Assembly: GCF_030124375.1 (NCBI RefSeq) | Contig: NZ_JASKLS010000014.1 | Coordinates: forward strand, 107,182 to 171,181 | Direction of reading: 5' to 3' | Length of the DNA: 64,000 bases | Source: Sinorhizobium sp. 6-70 | GTDB lineage: Bacteria > Pseudomonadota > Alphaproteobacteria > Rhizobiales > Rhizobiaceae | Part shown: piece by piece, positions 8,506-16,448 of the stretch | Layout: each line of letters begins with the position of its first letter | How positions within the stretch are numbered: position 1 is the stretch's first letter | Translations under genes and position numbers: made by a program | Notes under the pieces: generated by a model | Told to the model about the DNA's origin: nothing | Databases searched by the model: none | The model's input: the letters and a program-made list of their open reading frames with translations, nothing else

Positions 8506-8665
8506 CTACAGCGCCGCGCGTCTTCGGACGCGCAAGGTCGCTGTAGCACTTTGAATTACTGCGGCCGATCGGGCAGCTGACACCGGTGCCGCGAAGACGG
8601 CATTACACTTCGAACTGCTGCATGTTTTATCTGAATCCGCTGCGATTTAAGGAAACATGCAGCAG
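8506..8665 (-). repeat. Composite family A repeat (copy 2), two partial copies in reverse orientation
   Basis: Reverse-oriented tail hairpin (CTACAGCGCCGCGCGTCTTCGGACGCGC ... CTGTAGCACTTTGAATT) at 8506-8562, about 40 bp of unrelated sequence, then a second linker and head (CACTTCGAACTGCTGCATGTTTTAT ... AAGGAAACATGCAGCAG) to 8665. The linker motif is therefore present twice, which suggests an insertion-duplication or two overlapping decayed copies. Confidence 0.7.
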
Positions 8666-8671
8666 CGGTGA

Positions 8672-8989
8672 TCAGGCGGCAAATCGCCCGGCGGCGGGGC
8701 GTTTCTTGTAGCCCGCCATCCAGAGGATGAGGGCGAGCGCCAGCAACACCGCGAAAGCGGGCCGGGCAAGGAGCCATTGCAACGCCGTCAGCCAGATGGC
8801 AGGCCCCGCACCGGTGCGCTGCAGGCCGTGCACCCAGTTGAGTGCCTCCGGGCCAAGGGCGGATATGGCGTCGGCAAGCGAAGTCATCGCCGGCTCCGAC
8901 GCGGCAACCGACTGGATCGAGTCGACCGTCCCGGCGAGCACCGCGACCGCCAGCGCGAGAAAGCTTGCAAGCCTCAGCAGCAACCGCAT
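8672..8989 (-). CDS. Conserved hypothetical small membrane protein
   Basis: 105 aa. N-terminal hydrophobic segment LRLASFLALAVAVLAG (about 4-20, signal anchor or signal peptide), a middle region EALNWVHGLQRTGAGPAIWLTALQWLL and a C-terminal membrane segment AFAVLLALALILWMAGYKKR (about 75-95) followed by a basic tail. Start 8989 is supported by AAAGGA seven to eight bases upstream. I do not recognise a named family. The tail abuts a family A repeat. No functional assignment is possible. Confidence 0.7.
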   Translation of the reverse strand: MRLLLRLASFLALAVAVLAGTVDSIQSVAASEPAMTSLADAISALGPEALNWVHGLQRTGAGPAIWLTALQWLLARPAFAVLLALALILWMAGYKKRPAAGRFAA

Positions 8990-9146
8990 CTTCGTCCTTT
9001 CGTCCGCCGTGGCCCGGTGCGCGCCGATGCGCGCTTCTCCGATCATTGACGCTCGTGCGCCAAGAAATAGGCGCCGCAAGTTGCGAGCGCAATGGCCGAC
9101 GCCACAGGGCCATCTCACAAGATGTCAATAAACTGTCAGAAACCAG

Positions 9147-9175
9147 TTGATCCCGCGCGGATCATCGGTATATAT
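9147..9175 (+). promoter_or_regulatory. Possible promoter upstream of tRNA-Ser
   Basis: TTGATC at 9147-9152 and TATATAT at 9169-9175 with a 16-bp spacer, about 85 bp before the mature tRNA. The distance is long for a tRNA gene, so this is tentative. Confidence 0.35.
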
Positions 9176-9261
9176 CGCGCCCGTCCGCCGGTTCGTCCGG
9201 CGCACGGCGAAGAGTTCGCTCTTCCCATCCAGCCGGACTAACCAGCGGCTGTTTCAAGGAT

Positions 9262-9351
9262 GGACAGGTGGCCGAGTGGTTGAAGGCGCACGCCTGGAAC
9301 GCGTGTATACGTGAAAGCGTATCGAGGGTTCGAATCCCTCTCTGTCCGCCA
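9262..9351 (+). tRNA. tRNA-Ser (anticodon GGA)
   Basis: 90 nt including the encoded CCA. Acceptor stem GGACAGG pairs with CTCTGTCC region, D-arm GCCGAGTGGTTGAAGGC, anticodon stem CACGC/GCGTG enclosing loop CTGGAAC (anticodon GGA), a long variable arm (TATACGTGAAAGCGTATC) as expected for class II tRNA-Ser, and T-arm GAGGGTTCGAATCCCTC. Confidence 0.97.
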
Positions 9352-9520
9352 TTTCCATAACCGATTGTTTTCGCGACGATTTCTCGGCATTCTCCATGGT
9401 GAGATAAGCCGTCCGGGCGTCTACGCTGCGCAGGAGCCGTCCCGCCTCGGGCAGCGCTCTTGTCCGCAGGCGGTGTTGTTTGGGTCGATGGCAGCGCCGA
9501 TTCGTCGGAGCCGAAGCCCG

Positions 9521-10075
9521 TTACACTGACTGCGTCGAAGGTGACCACGCGTGGATCAGCCATGCGAGCCCGTGGAAAATAAGGTCGATCCCCAACAGAA
9601 GCCCGAGCACCCAAATGCTGGTCGCCGGCCAGCCCGAGATGATGGCCAGCCCAGCCAGGATGCCGAATAACCCTGAGACGAGCATCAGCCAGCCGCCACC
9701 GCTCCAATGCCTGAAAGCGACAATGACCCGCACGACGCCCGAAGCCAGGAACACCAGCCCGAGGACGAAGGTGAGGATCAGGGCACCCGAAATGGGTTGG
9801 CTCACCACCATCCAGCCGAAGACGACATAGAGAACCCCGAGCAGGATCTGCCACAGGAAACCGCCCCAGCCCTTCGTCCAGAAGGCGTGAATAATCTCGA
9901 ATGCGCCGACGGCAATCGCCGTAAAGCCGATGAGCAGCGTACTGACGAGCGTGGCCAACGCCACGTCACCCAGCACGAATATGCCGCCCACGAGCAGGAC
10001 GATCCCGAGCAGGACACGAAGCCAGGTGGGCGGCGCGTAGAGGGTCGTGGGCGTTCCAGAATCGTAGGTGGTCAT
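9521..10075 (-). CDS. HdeD-family membrane protein (1)
   Basis: 184 aa with six predicted membrane helices arranged as three DUF308/HdeD pairs: roughly 20-55, 65-105, 110-150 and 155-180. Motifs: LRVLLGIVLLVGGIFVL, AIVGAFEIIHAF-like, WQILLGVLYVVFGWMVVSQP and GLLLGIDLIFHGLAWLI. Start 10075 has GGAG eight bases upstream. HdeD proteins are linked to acid/stress resistance in E. coli. Last gene of a minus-strand operon HdeD-adaptor-RND-HdeD, 44 bp behind the RND pump. Confidence 0.9.
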   Translation of the reverse strand: MTTYDSGTPTTLYAPPTWLRVLLGIVLLVGGIFVLGDVALATLVSTLLIGFTAIAVGAFEIIHAFWTKGWGGFLWQILLGVLYVVFGWMVVSQPISGALILTFVLGLVFLASGVVRVIVAFRHWSGGGWLMLVSGLFGILAGLAIISGWPATSIWVLGLLLGIDLIFHGLAWLIHAWSPSTQSV

Positions 10076-10119
10076 GTCTTTCTCCTCTGTTGGGTTCAAA
10101 TTTTCCTCCGGGATCGCGG

Positions 10120-13100
10120 CTATGTCGCCGGCGGCTCCGTCGCAGGCTTCGTTCGCGGGGAAACCCACGCTGCAGCACGCTCGATCACGGCAAACAAGGT
10201 CGGGATGATGAAGAGGCCGATCGTCGTTGCCCCCACCATACCGCCGAGGATGGTGACGCCCACCGCCCGACCGGCGCCGGCGCCCGCGCCCGTCGAAATC
10301 GCGAGGGGCACGATGCCGAAGATGAAGGAAACCGCGGTCATCATCACCGCGCGGAAGCGCTGCTCGGCGCCGAGCTGTGCGGCCTCGGCGACAGATTGCC
10401 CTTCCTCGAGGCGTTCCTTGGCGAATTCAACGATCAGGATGGCGTTCTTCGACGCGAGCCCGATCAGGAGCACGATGGCGATCTGCGCGTAGAGGCTGTT
10501 CTGCAGCCCGAAAAGCATGAGTGCTCCGGTCGCGCCGAACAGGGCGGCGCCGAGCGACAGGATGACGGCGATCGGCAGCGTCCAGCTTTCGTATTGCGCG
10601 ACCAGGAGCAGGTAAGCGAACAGAAAGGCCAACCCGAAGATGATCGGCTCCTGTCCGCTGCTGCGCCGTTCCTGAAACGACAGGCCGGACCACTCGAAGC
10701 CGTAGCCCGCCGGCAGCTCCTGTGCTGCCACCCGTTCGATCGCGTCCATGGCCGCGCCCGAACTGCCGCCGGGCGCGGCCTGTCCATTGATCTGGGCTGC
10801 GACCGACAGATTGTAACGGGAGAGGACGAAGGGCGCGAGAACGGTCGTTGTCGACACCACTGTTCTCAGCGGCACCATCGCGCCGGTGCGGTTGCGTACA
10901 TGGAGATTGAGGATGTCCTGCGCATCCGCGCGATGCTCGGCGTCAGCCTGGAGATTGACCTGGAAGACCCGCCCCTCAAGTGTGAAATCGTTCACGTAGC
11001 GCGAGCCGAAGCTCGCGCCGATCGTCGAATAGATGTCGGCTACGCTCACCCCCAGGGCCTCGGCGCGGGTGCGGTCAACGTCGACGTATATCTGCGGCAC
11101 GTCGGCGCTGAAGGTGGTCGCCGCACCGCCGACTTCCGGCTGCTGATTTATCTCCGAGACGAATGCGCGCACCACCTGGGCGATCTCTTCCGGCCGCTGC
11201 CCCTGCAGCGCTTGCAGGCGCAGGTCGAGGCCGCCGACGGCGCCGATTCCGGCGATCGCCGGTGGCGCAAAGACCGCGATATTGGCTCCCGGCATGGTCG
11301 CGAACTGAGCCCGCAACTTTTGAAGGATGGCGGAGAGCTGCAGTTCCGGCGCCGTGCGCTGGTCCCAGGGGTCGAGGGCCGCGATCACCATCGCTCCATT
11401 GGGGGAGGCGGCGCCTTGCAGGATACTGACGCCGGCGACAGAGATCACGTTTTCGACCCCGGCGGCCCCGGACAGCACATGCTCGACGCTGTTGACGACC
11501 GCCCGCGTACGGTCGAGCGAGGCGGCATCCGGAAGCTGGATATCCAGGAACAGGGCGCCCTGATCCTCGTCCGGGAGAAAGGTGGAGGGCAGGTGGGTAA
11601 ATATGAGGAATGCGCCGAGGAAGCAGGCGGCAAGGGCGGCGAGGGGGATGATCCAAACGCGCACCAGAAAAGCGACTGCACGGCCGTAGCCGTCGCGTGT
11701 CGCATTCAGGACGCGTGTGAACCAGCCGAGCGGACCGCGCCGATAACCGCCCTGTCCGCGTCGCAGCAGGATTGTGCTGAGTGCCGGACTGAGCGTCAGC
11801 GCCACTATGGACGAGACGACCAGCGCGGCCGACAACGTAACCGCAAACTGACGATAGAGCTGGCCGTTGATGCCCGAGAGGAACCCGGTCGGTGTGACGA
11901 CGGCGAGCAGCACCAGCGTCGTCGAGATGATCGGCCCCGTGATCTGCCGCATCGCCTTGCGGGTCGCACTGGCCGTATCGATGCCGGGATCGTCTTCCAT
12001 GACATGTTTGACGTTCTCCACGACGAGGATCGCGTCGTCGACGACCAGCCCGATCGCCAATACCAGGGCGAGCAGCGAGATCGTATTTATCGAGTATCCG
12101 AAGGCGAGCAGAGCGGCCATGGCGCCGAGCATCGAAACAGGGATGGCCACGGCCGAAACCAGGGTGGCGCGCCAGTCCTGGAGGAACAGGAATGTGATGA
12201 AGAGCACGATCAGGAAAGCCTCGATGAGGATCTCGACGATCAGCGACAGGCTTGCCCGGACGAACCGCGTCGCGTCATAGACGACGTCGTATTCGAGCCC
12301 GGCCGGGAACCTCGGTGAAAGGCGTTCGAGCTCGGCGAGTACGGCACCGGCCGTCTGGATCGCGTTGGCGCCAGGTGCCTGGCTGATCTGCAGCATCGCC
12401 GCTTCGTGCCCGCCGAAATATGCCCTCGATGAATAGCTCCGCGCACCGAGTTCGATGCGCGCGATGTCGCCGAGCCGCACGACGGCGCCCGCCGCACCCG
12501 TACGCACGACGATGTCGCCGAACGCCTCAGGGCTTATGAGCCGCCCCTGGGCGACCAGAGTGTATTGCAACTCTGTGCCCTCTTGCGCCGGGGGAGCGCC
12601 CGCCTGCCCGAGGGAAGCCTGGATATTCTGGCTCTGGATCGCAGTTGCCACGTCGCCGGCGGTAATGCCGAGCGCATCCATGCGTGTCGGATTGAGCCAC
12701 ACGCGCATCGAGTATTCGGACGCGCCGACGACGGCGGCTTCGCCGACGCCCGAGACGCGCGAGAGCGCGTCGATGAGCGTCGTCGCGGCGAAATTGGTGA
12801 TCTCGAGCGCGCCGAGCCTGCCGTCCGGCGAATAGAAGGCGATGCCGAGCACGAAATCGGGCGAGCGTGACCGCACAGATACACCTTGCTGGGTTACAGC
12901 CGACGGGAGCTGGGAAATCGCGAGTTGCGCCCGGTTCTGCACGTTCACCTGCGCAATGTCCGGATCCGTGCCCACTTCGAAGGTCACGGAAAGCGAATAT
13001 TGTCCGGCGTTCGAGCTTGTCGACGACAGGTACATCATGTCGGCTACGCCGTTTATGGCCGTTTCCAACGGGCCGCCGACGACATCGGCAATCACATCGG

Positions 13101-13263
13101 CGCTGGCGCCGGGATAGGTTGCCGAGACGGTCACGGTCGGCGGCGTGATCTGGGGATACTGCTGTACCGGCAGCGCGAAGATGCTGATCGCGCCGGCGAG
13201 TGAAATGATGATCGAGATGACGATCGCCAGCCGGCTTCGGGTGATGAAAAGATCGGAGATCAT
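10120..13263 (-). CDS. RND efflux pump inner-membrane subunit (HAE1/AcrB type)
   Basis: 1047 aa, full length for an AcrB-type permease. N-terminus MISDLFITRSRLAIVISIII; porter domain with PPTVTVSATYPGASADVI; TM block 335-540 with LALVLAIGLVVDDAILVVEN (the TM4 proton-relay Asp pair in VVDDAI); a second large periplasmic loop; TM block from about 870 with GLASKNAILIVEFAK and a C-terminal FIIPTLFAV. It pumps hydrophobic or amphipathic compounds in exchange for protons together with the adaptor encoded just upstream (ATGA overlap). No outer-membrane channel gene is present, so a chromosomal TolC homologue would be needed. Confidence 0.96.
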   Translation of the reverse strand: MISDLFITRSRLAIVISIIISLAGAISIFALPVQQYPQITPPTVTVSATYPGASADVIADVVGGPLETAINGVADMMYLSSTSSNAGQYSLSVTFEVGTDPDIAQVNVQNRAQLAISQLPSAVTQQGVSVRSRSPDFVLGIAFYSPDGRLGALEITNFAATTLIDALSRVSGVGEAAVVGASEYSMRVWLNPTRMDALGITAGDVATAIQSQNIQASLGQAGAPPAQEGTELQYTLVAQGRLISPEAFGDIVVRTGAAGAVVRLGDIARIELGARSYSSRAYFGGHEAAMLQISQAPGANAIQTAGAVLAELERLSPRFPAGLEYDVVYDATRFVRASLSLIVEILIEAFLIVLFITFLFLQDWRATLVSAVAIPVSMLGAMAALLAFGYSINTISLLALVLAIGLVVDDAILVVENVKHVMEDDPGIDTASATRKAMRQITGPIISTTLVLLAVVTPTGFLSGINGQLYRQFAVTLSAALVVSSIVALTLSPALSTILLRRGQGGYRRGPLGWFTRVLNATRDGYGRAVAFLVRVWIIPLAALAACFLGAFLIFTHLPSTFLPDEDQGALFLDIQLPDAASLDRTRAVVNSVEHVLSGAAGVENVISVAGVSILQGAASPNGAMVIAALDPWDQRTAPELQLSAILQKLRAQFATMPGANIAVFAPPAIAGIGAVGGLDLRLQALQGQRPEEIAQVVRAFVSEINQQPEVGGAATTFSADVPQIYVDVDRTRAEALGVSVADIYSTIGASFGSRYVNDFTLEGRVFQVNLQADAEHRADAQDILNLHVRNRTGAMVPLRTVVSTTTVLAPFVLSRYNLSVAAQINGQAAPGGSSGAAMDAIERVAAQELPAGYGFEWSGLSFQERRSSGQEPIIFGLAFLFAYLLLVAQYESWTLPIAVILSLGAALFGATGALMLFGLQNSLYAQIAIVLLIGLASKNAILIVEFAKERLEEGQSVAEAAQLGAEQRFRAVMMTAVSFIFGIVPLAISTGAGAGAGRAVGVTILGGMVGATTIGLFIIPTLFAVIERAAAWVSPRTKPATEPPAT

Positions 13264-14417
13264 GGGCCGCCGTCCAAGGGCTGGCCCTCGCTCGGCTGGA
13301 CCGTCATGCCGTCGGCGAGGCGCTGGATTCCCTGGACGACAACCTGCTCGCCGCCGTTGAGACCTGTGGTAACCGCCCAGCCGTTGCTTATACGCGCACC
13401 CGTATCGATACGCCGTTGCGAGACGGTGTTGTTCTGGCCGAGCAGATAGACGAAGCGCCCCTCGCGATCCTGCAGCACCGCCATCTGCGGCACCACCGGC
13501 AGTTTGGGTACTTCCTTTTCCTCAATGGAAAGGGTGACGAACTGTCCCGGGATCAGCACGTGATGAGGATTGGGAAAGACCGCGCGAGCGGTGACCGTTC
13601 CGGTCTGCGGGTCGACCTCGTTTTCGACGAACTCGATTCGGCCAGGTTCGTCGTATTCCGTCCCGTTGGCGAGGCGCAGCGAAAGTCTGAATGCACCGGG
13701 GTCCAGCTGGCTCCCGCCTGCCTCCTGCTGCCGGGCGGTCACAAGCAGGCCCTCGGTCATGGCGAAGGCCACGCGAATCGGATCGAGGCTTACGACTCGC
13801 GCCAGCGAGCCGGAATCGGGTCCGACCAGGTTGCCAACCGTGAACATCGCCCGGCCGATCCTGCCCGAGATCGGTGCCGTGATACGGGTATAGGACAGGT
13901 TGAGCTCAGCAGTGTTCAGCGCCGCTTCGGCCGCCAGCGCGTCCGCGGCGGCGACATCGAAGGCGGCCTGGGCATCATCCAGAACGGCTCGCGACACGGT
14001 GTTGCGAGCGAACAGGTCCCGATTGCGCGCAAGGGTCCTTTCGGCCGATTTCCGCGTCGCCTCGGCGCGCGCTACCTGCGCCCGCGCCGAGGCGACCGAG
14101 GCCTCGAGCTGATCCGGCTCGATCTCAAACAGCGTGTCCCCGGTCTTGACCGCCTGGCCATCCCTGAATGCCACGGCGCGCAAGAAGCCGGTGACGCGCG
14201 CCCGGACGTCCACTGCATCGATCGCCTCGACACGGGCGGTAAACCGCGCGGGGTTGCTTACCTGCTGAACCTCCACCTTCTCGACGACGACGGCCGGTGG
14301 CGGCATTGCCTGGCGCGCTGCCTCCTGCTGGGCAAATGAAGTCGAATTGACGCACAAGGCCGTGCTCCCTGCCAGGCAGGCAAAGATCAGGCGAATCCTA
14401 GAAGCAGGTCCGATCAT
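13260..14417 (-). CDS. RND efflux periplasmic adaptor subunit (membrane fusion protein)
   Basis: 385 aa. Signal sequence to about residue 29 (TSFAQ), then barrel-sandwich motif VRARVTGFLRAVAFRDGQAVKTGDTLFEIEP (about 71-101), a long alpha-hairpin with Ala-rich heptads (about 105-165), the second lipoyl half TRITAPISGRIGRAMFTVGNLV, and the beta-barrel/membrane-proximal segments VEFVENEVDPQTGTVTARA-like and LIPGQFVTLSI. It bridges the RND pump to an outer-membrane channel. Coupled to the pump by a 4-bp overlap; preceded by the second HdeD gene at a 25-bp gap. Confidence 0.95.
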   Translation of the reverse strand: MIGPASRIRLIFACLAGSTALCVNSTSFAQQEAARQAMPPPAVVVEKVEVQQVSNPARFTARVEAIDAVDVRARVTGFLRAVAFRDGQAVKTGDTLFEIEPDQLEASVASARAQVARAEATRKSAERTLARNRDLFARNTVSRAVLDDAQAAFDVAAADALAAEAALNTAELNLSYTRITAPISGRIGRAMFTVGNLVGPDSGSLARVVSLDPIRVAFAMTEGLLVTARQQEAGGSQLDPGAFRLSLRLANGTEYDEPGRIEFVENEVDPQTGTVTARAVFPNPHHVLIPGQFVTLSIEEKEVPKLPVVPQMAVLQDREGRFVYLLGQNNTVSQRRIDTGARISNGWAVTTGLNGGEQVVVQGIQRLADGMTVQPSEGQPLDGGP

Positions 14418-14442
14418 CGCGCTGTTTCCGATCCGTGCGTCC

Positions 14443-15045
14443 TCATGGCCGCGCTCTGCTTATCGTGAGGGCAATGGCGACGTACGCACCGCCGGCGACC
14501 AGCAGGGAAAGGCCGGCAATGGTGCCTGATGAAAATGTGCTGGTGTGGGGCAGCTTCAAAGCGAGCGCCGCACTGGCCGCCAGCGCAACCAAGCCCGAAA
14601 TCGCGAACCAGTGCCAGCCATCCTGCTTGCGCACGACTGCCGCGAGCGCAATTTGCAGAATGCCCTGTACGAGGAGCACGAGGGCGATGAGGAGAGTGAT
14701 CGCGAGGGCACCCTTCAGCGGGTTGAAATATATCAGGATGCCGCCGACCACCTCGACCGCGCCGGTCAGTTCCTGCCAGATGAAGCCGTTCCACTCCTTG
14801 ACCTGCAAGGACTGGACCATCTTTACAACGCCCGCGAGCACAAGGACCGCGCCCAGGACGACGCTCGCCGCGAATTTGGAAATGGCAGGAAGCGTGACAG
14901 CCAATGCTCCGGCAAGCGCCATAACGATACCCAGTGCGAGGAACCATCCCCATCTGGAATGCAGGGACTTTGCCCGGCGCTCGTAATCGACTCCCTCTCC
15001 GGAGGAACCGCTCATCGGCGGTTGTCCCATTGGAGTTCCTGCCAT
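14443..15045 (-). CDS. HdeD-family membrane protein (2)
   Basis: About 200 aa. Hydrophilic N-terminus of about 30 residues, then DUF308-type helices: WGWFLALGIVMALAGALAVTLP, AASVVLGAVLVLAGVVKMVQSL, ELTGAVEVVGGILIYFNPLKGALAITLLIALVLLVQGI, WHWFAISGLVALAASAALAL and a last pair after TFSSGTIAGLSLLV. Start: ATG at 15045 preceded by AAAGG; an in-frame GTG at 15060 lacks a clear RBS. First gene of the operon containing the RND pump. Related to, but clearly diverged from, the HdeD protein at the other end. Confidence 0.9.
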   Translation of the reverse strand: MAGTPMGQPPMSGSSGEGVDYERRAKSLHSRWGWFLALGIVMALAGALAVTLPAISKFAASVVLGAVLVLAGVVKMVQSLQVKEWNGFIWQELTGAVEVVGGILIYFNPLKGALAITLLIALVLLVQGILQIALAAVVRKQDGWHWFAISGLVALAASAALALKLPHTSTFSSGTIAGLSLLVAGGAYVAIALTISRARP

Positions 15046-15078
15046 GGCCGCGCCTTTCACGGGTCGTCGCGGTGCACT

Positions 15079-15176
15079 CGGAAAATTGTGCGCGGTTTTC
15101 CGCCCGCATCCACGTCTCGATTAGAATCAATCGCGTTTATGATTGGGTCGATTCGGCACAAAATCACCGTGATCTA
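15079..15176 (+). repeat. Intergenic repeat, family B, copy 2
   Basis: GGAAAATTGTGCGCGGTTTTCCGCCCGCATCC, ATTAGAATCAATCGCGTTTATGATTGGGTCGATTC and a terminal AAAATCACCGTGATCT. The end of the element includes the complement of the arcA stop codon (15174-15176). Confidence 0.75.
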
Positions 15177-16433
15177 ATAGTCGACCGCATCACGGACGAT
15201 CGGACATGTCATGCAGTGGCCGCCACCGCGTCCACGACCGAGCTCGGCCCCGGTAATGGTGATGACTTCAATCCCCGCTTTGCGCAGCAGCGTATTGGTG
15301 TAGGTGTTGCGGTCGTAAGCCAGCACCACGCCGGGCGACAGGCAGACGAGATTGGCGCCGCTGTCCCATTGCGTGCGCTCGCGCACATACGCATTGCCGC
15401 CCGTCTCGACCACGCGCATCTCCTTGAGGCCGAGGGCGTCGCGCACTGTTTCCACGAACGAACCCCCGTCCTTGTGCAGCTCGATGGCGCCCGGCTTGTC
15501 GCCCGGTCTGTAGGAGAAGGCCTCGATACCATTCACGATGTCGGGATAGATCAGCACGCAGTCGCGGTCGGCGAAGGTGAAAACCGTGTCGAGGTGCATG
15601 GCCGCACGCAGCTTGGGCATTGCGGCGACGATCACGCGCTGCGCTGCGCCCTTTTCGAACAGGGTTGCAGCGAGTTGGCTGATTGCCTGTCGCGACGTAC
15701 GCTCGCTCATGCCGATCAACACGTTGCCTTTGCCGATCGGCATGACGTCGCCGCCCTCAAGGGTGGCGAGGCCCCAGTCCTTGGCCGGGTCGCCCCACCA
15801 GACATTGACCTTGCCGGCGAAATCGGGGTGGAACTTGTAGATAGCCGTGGCGAGGATGGTCTCCTCGTGGCGCGCCGGCCAATAGAGCGGGTTGAGCGTC
15901 ACCCCACCGTAAATCCAGCAGGTGGTGTCGCGGGTGTAGAGCGTGTTGGGCAATGGCGGCAGGAGATATTCTGCGACGCCAGCAGCGTCCCGGATCAGTT
16001 CCAGCATCTCGCCGCCAAGCGTCTCGGGAAATTCATAGGTCGACAACCCGCCTATCAGGGTCTCCGCGAGCTCACGGTCGGCCAGCCCTTCGAGGTAGCT
16101 GCGGATTTCGTCCACGAGCTCAAGTCCAACCTGGTTCGGCACGACCTGGTTGTCGAGAATCCACTTCCTGGCTTCGGGAATTGCCACGGTCTGGGTCAGC
16201 AGGTTGTGCATCTCGACAACGTCGATGCCACGGTCGCGCATCTTGGTCATGAAGTCGAAATGGTCGCGCCTGGCGTTGTCCACCCATAGGACGTCGTCAA
16301 ACAGGAGGGCGTCGCAATTGCTCGGCGTGAGCCGTTGATGCGCGCGCCCCGGCGCGCAGACCATGACCTTGCGCAGCTGGCCGACCTCGGAATGTACGCC
16401 GAAACTGTGCTGGGTCGAGCGTTCGGAAGACAT
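15174..16433 (-). CDS. arcA: Arginine deiminase
   Basis: 419 aa; hydrolyses arginine to citrulline and ammonia in the cytoplasm. Guanidino-modifying fold motifs: FGVHSEVGQLRKVMVC at the N-terminus, LPNTLYTRDTTCWI with the substrate-binding Asp, LEGGDVMPIG, MHLDTVF with the catalytic His/Asp region and the nucleophile Cys407 in GGGHCMTCP near the C-terminus. Start at 16433 has AGGAG seven bases upstream. It follows the ArcD-like antiporter by 15 bp. arcB and arcC, needed to turn citrulline into ATP, are absent from the window. Confidence 0.97.
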   Translation of the reverse strand: MSSERSTQHSFGVHSEVGQLRKVMVCAPGRAHQRLTPSNCDALLFDDVLWVDNARRDHFDFMTKMRDRGIDVVEMHNLLTQTVAIPEARKWILDNQVVPNQVGLELVDEIRSYLEGLADRELAETLIGGLSTYEFPETLGGEMLELIRDAAGVAEYLLPPLPNTLYTRDTTCWIYGGVTLNPLYWPARHEETILATAIYKFHPDFAGKVNVWWGDPAKDWGLATLEGGDVMPIGKGNVLIGMSERTSRQAISQLAATLFEKGAAQRVIVAAMPKLRAAMHLDTVFTFADRDCVLIYPDIVNGIEAFSYRPGDKPGAIELHKDGGSFVETVRDALGLKEMRVVETGGNAYVRERTQWDSGANLVCLSPGVVLAYDRNTYTNTLLRKAGIEVITITGAELGRGRGGGHCMTCPIVRDAVDY

Positions 16434-16448
16434 GGCACATCTCCTTTT

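Noticed and set aside
8556..9128. 190-codon minus-strand frame overlapping the small membrane protein gene
   Set aside because: It reads through repeat DNA and is Arg/Ala/His-rich; the overlapping frame ending at 8672 has membrane segments and an RBS.
10090..12318. 742-codon open frame on the plus strand across the RND pump gene
   Set aside because: Shadow of the pump gene: Arg/Asp/Gly-rich, no recognisable motif, no RBS.
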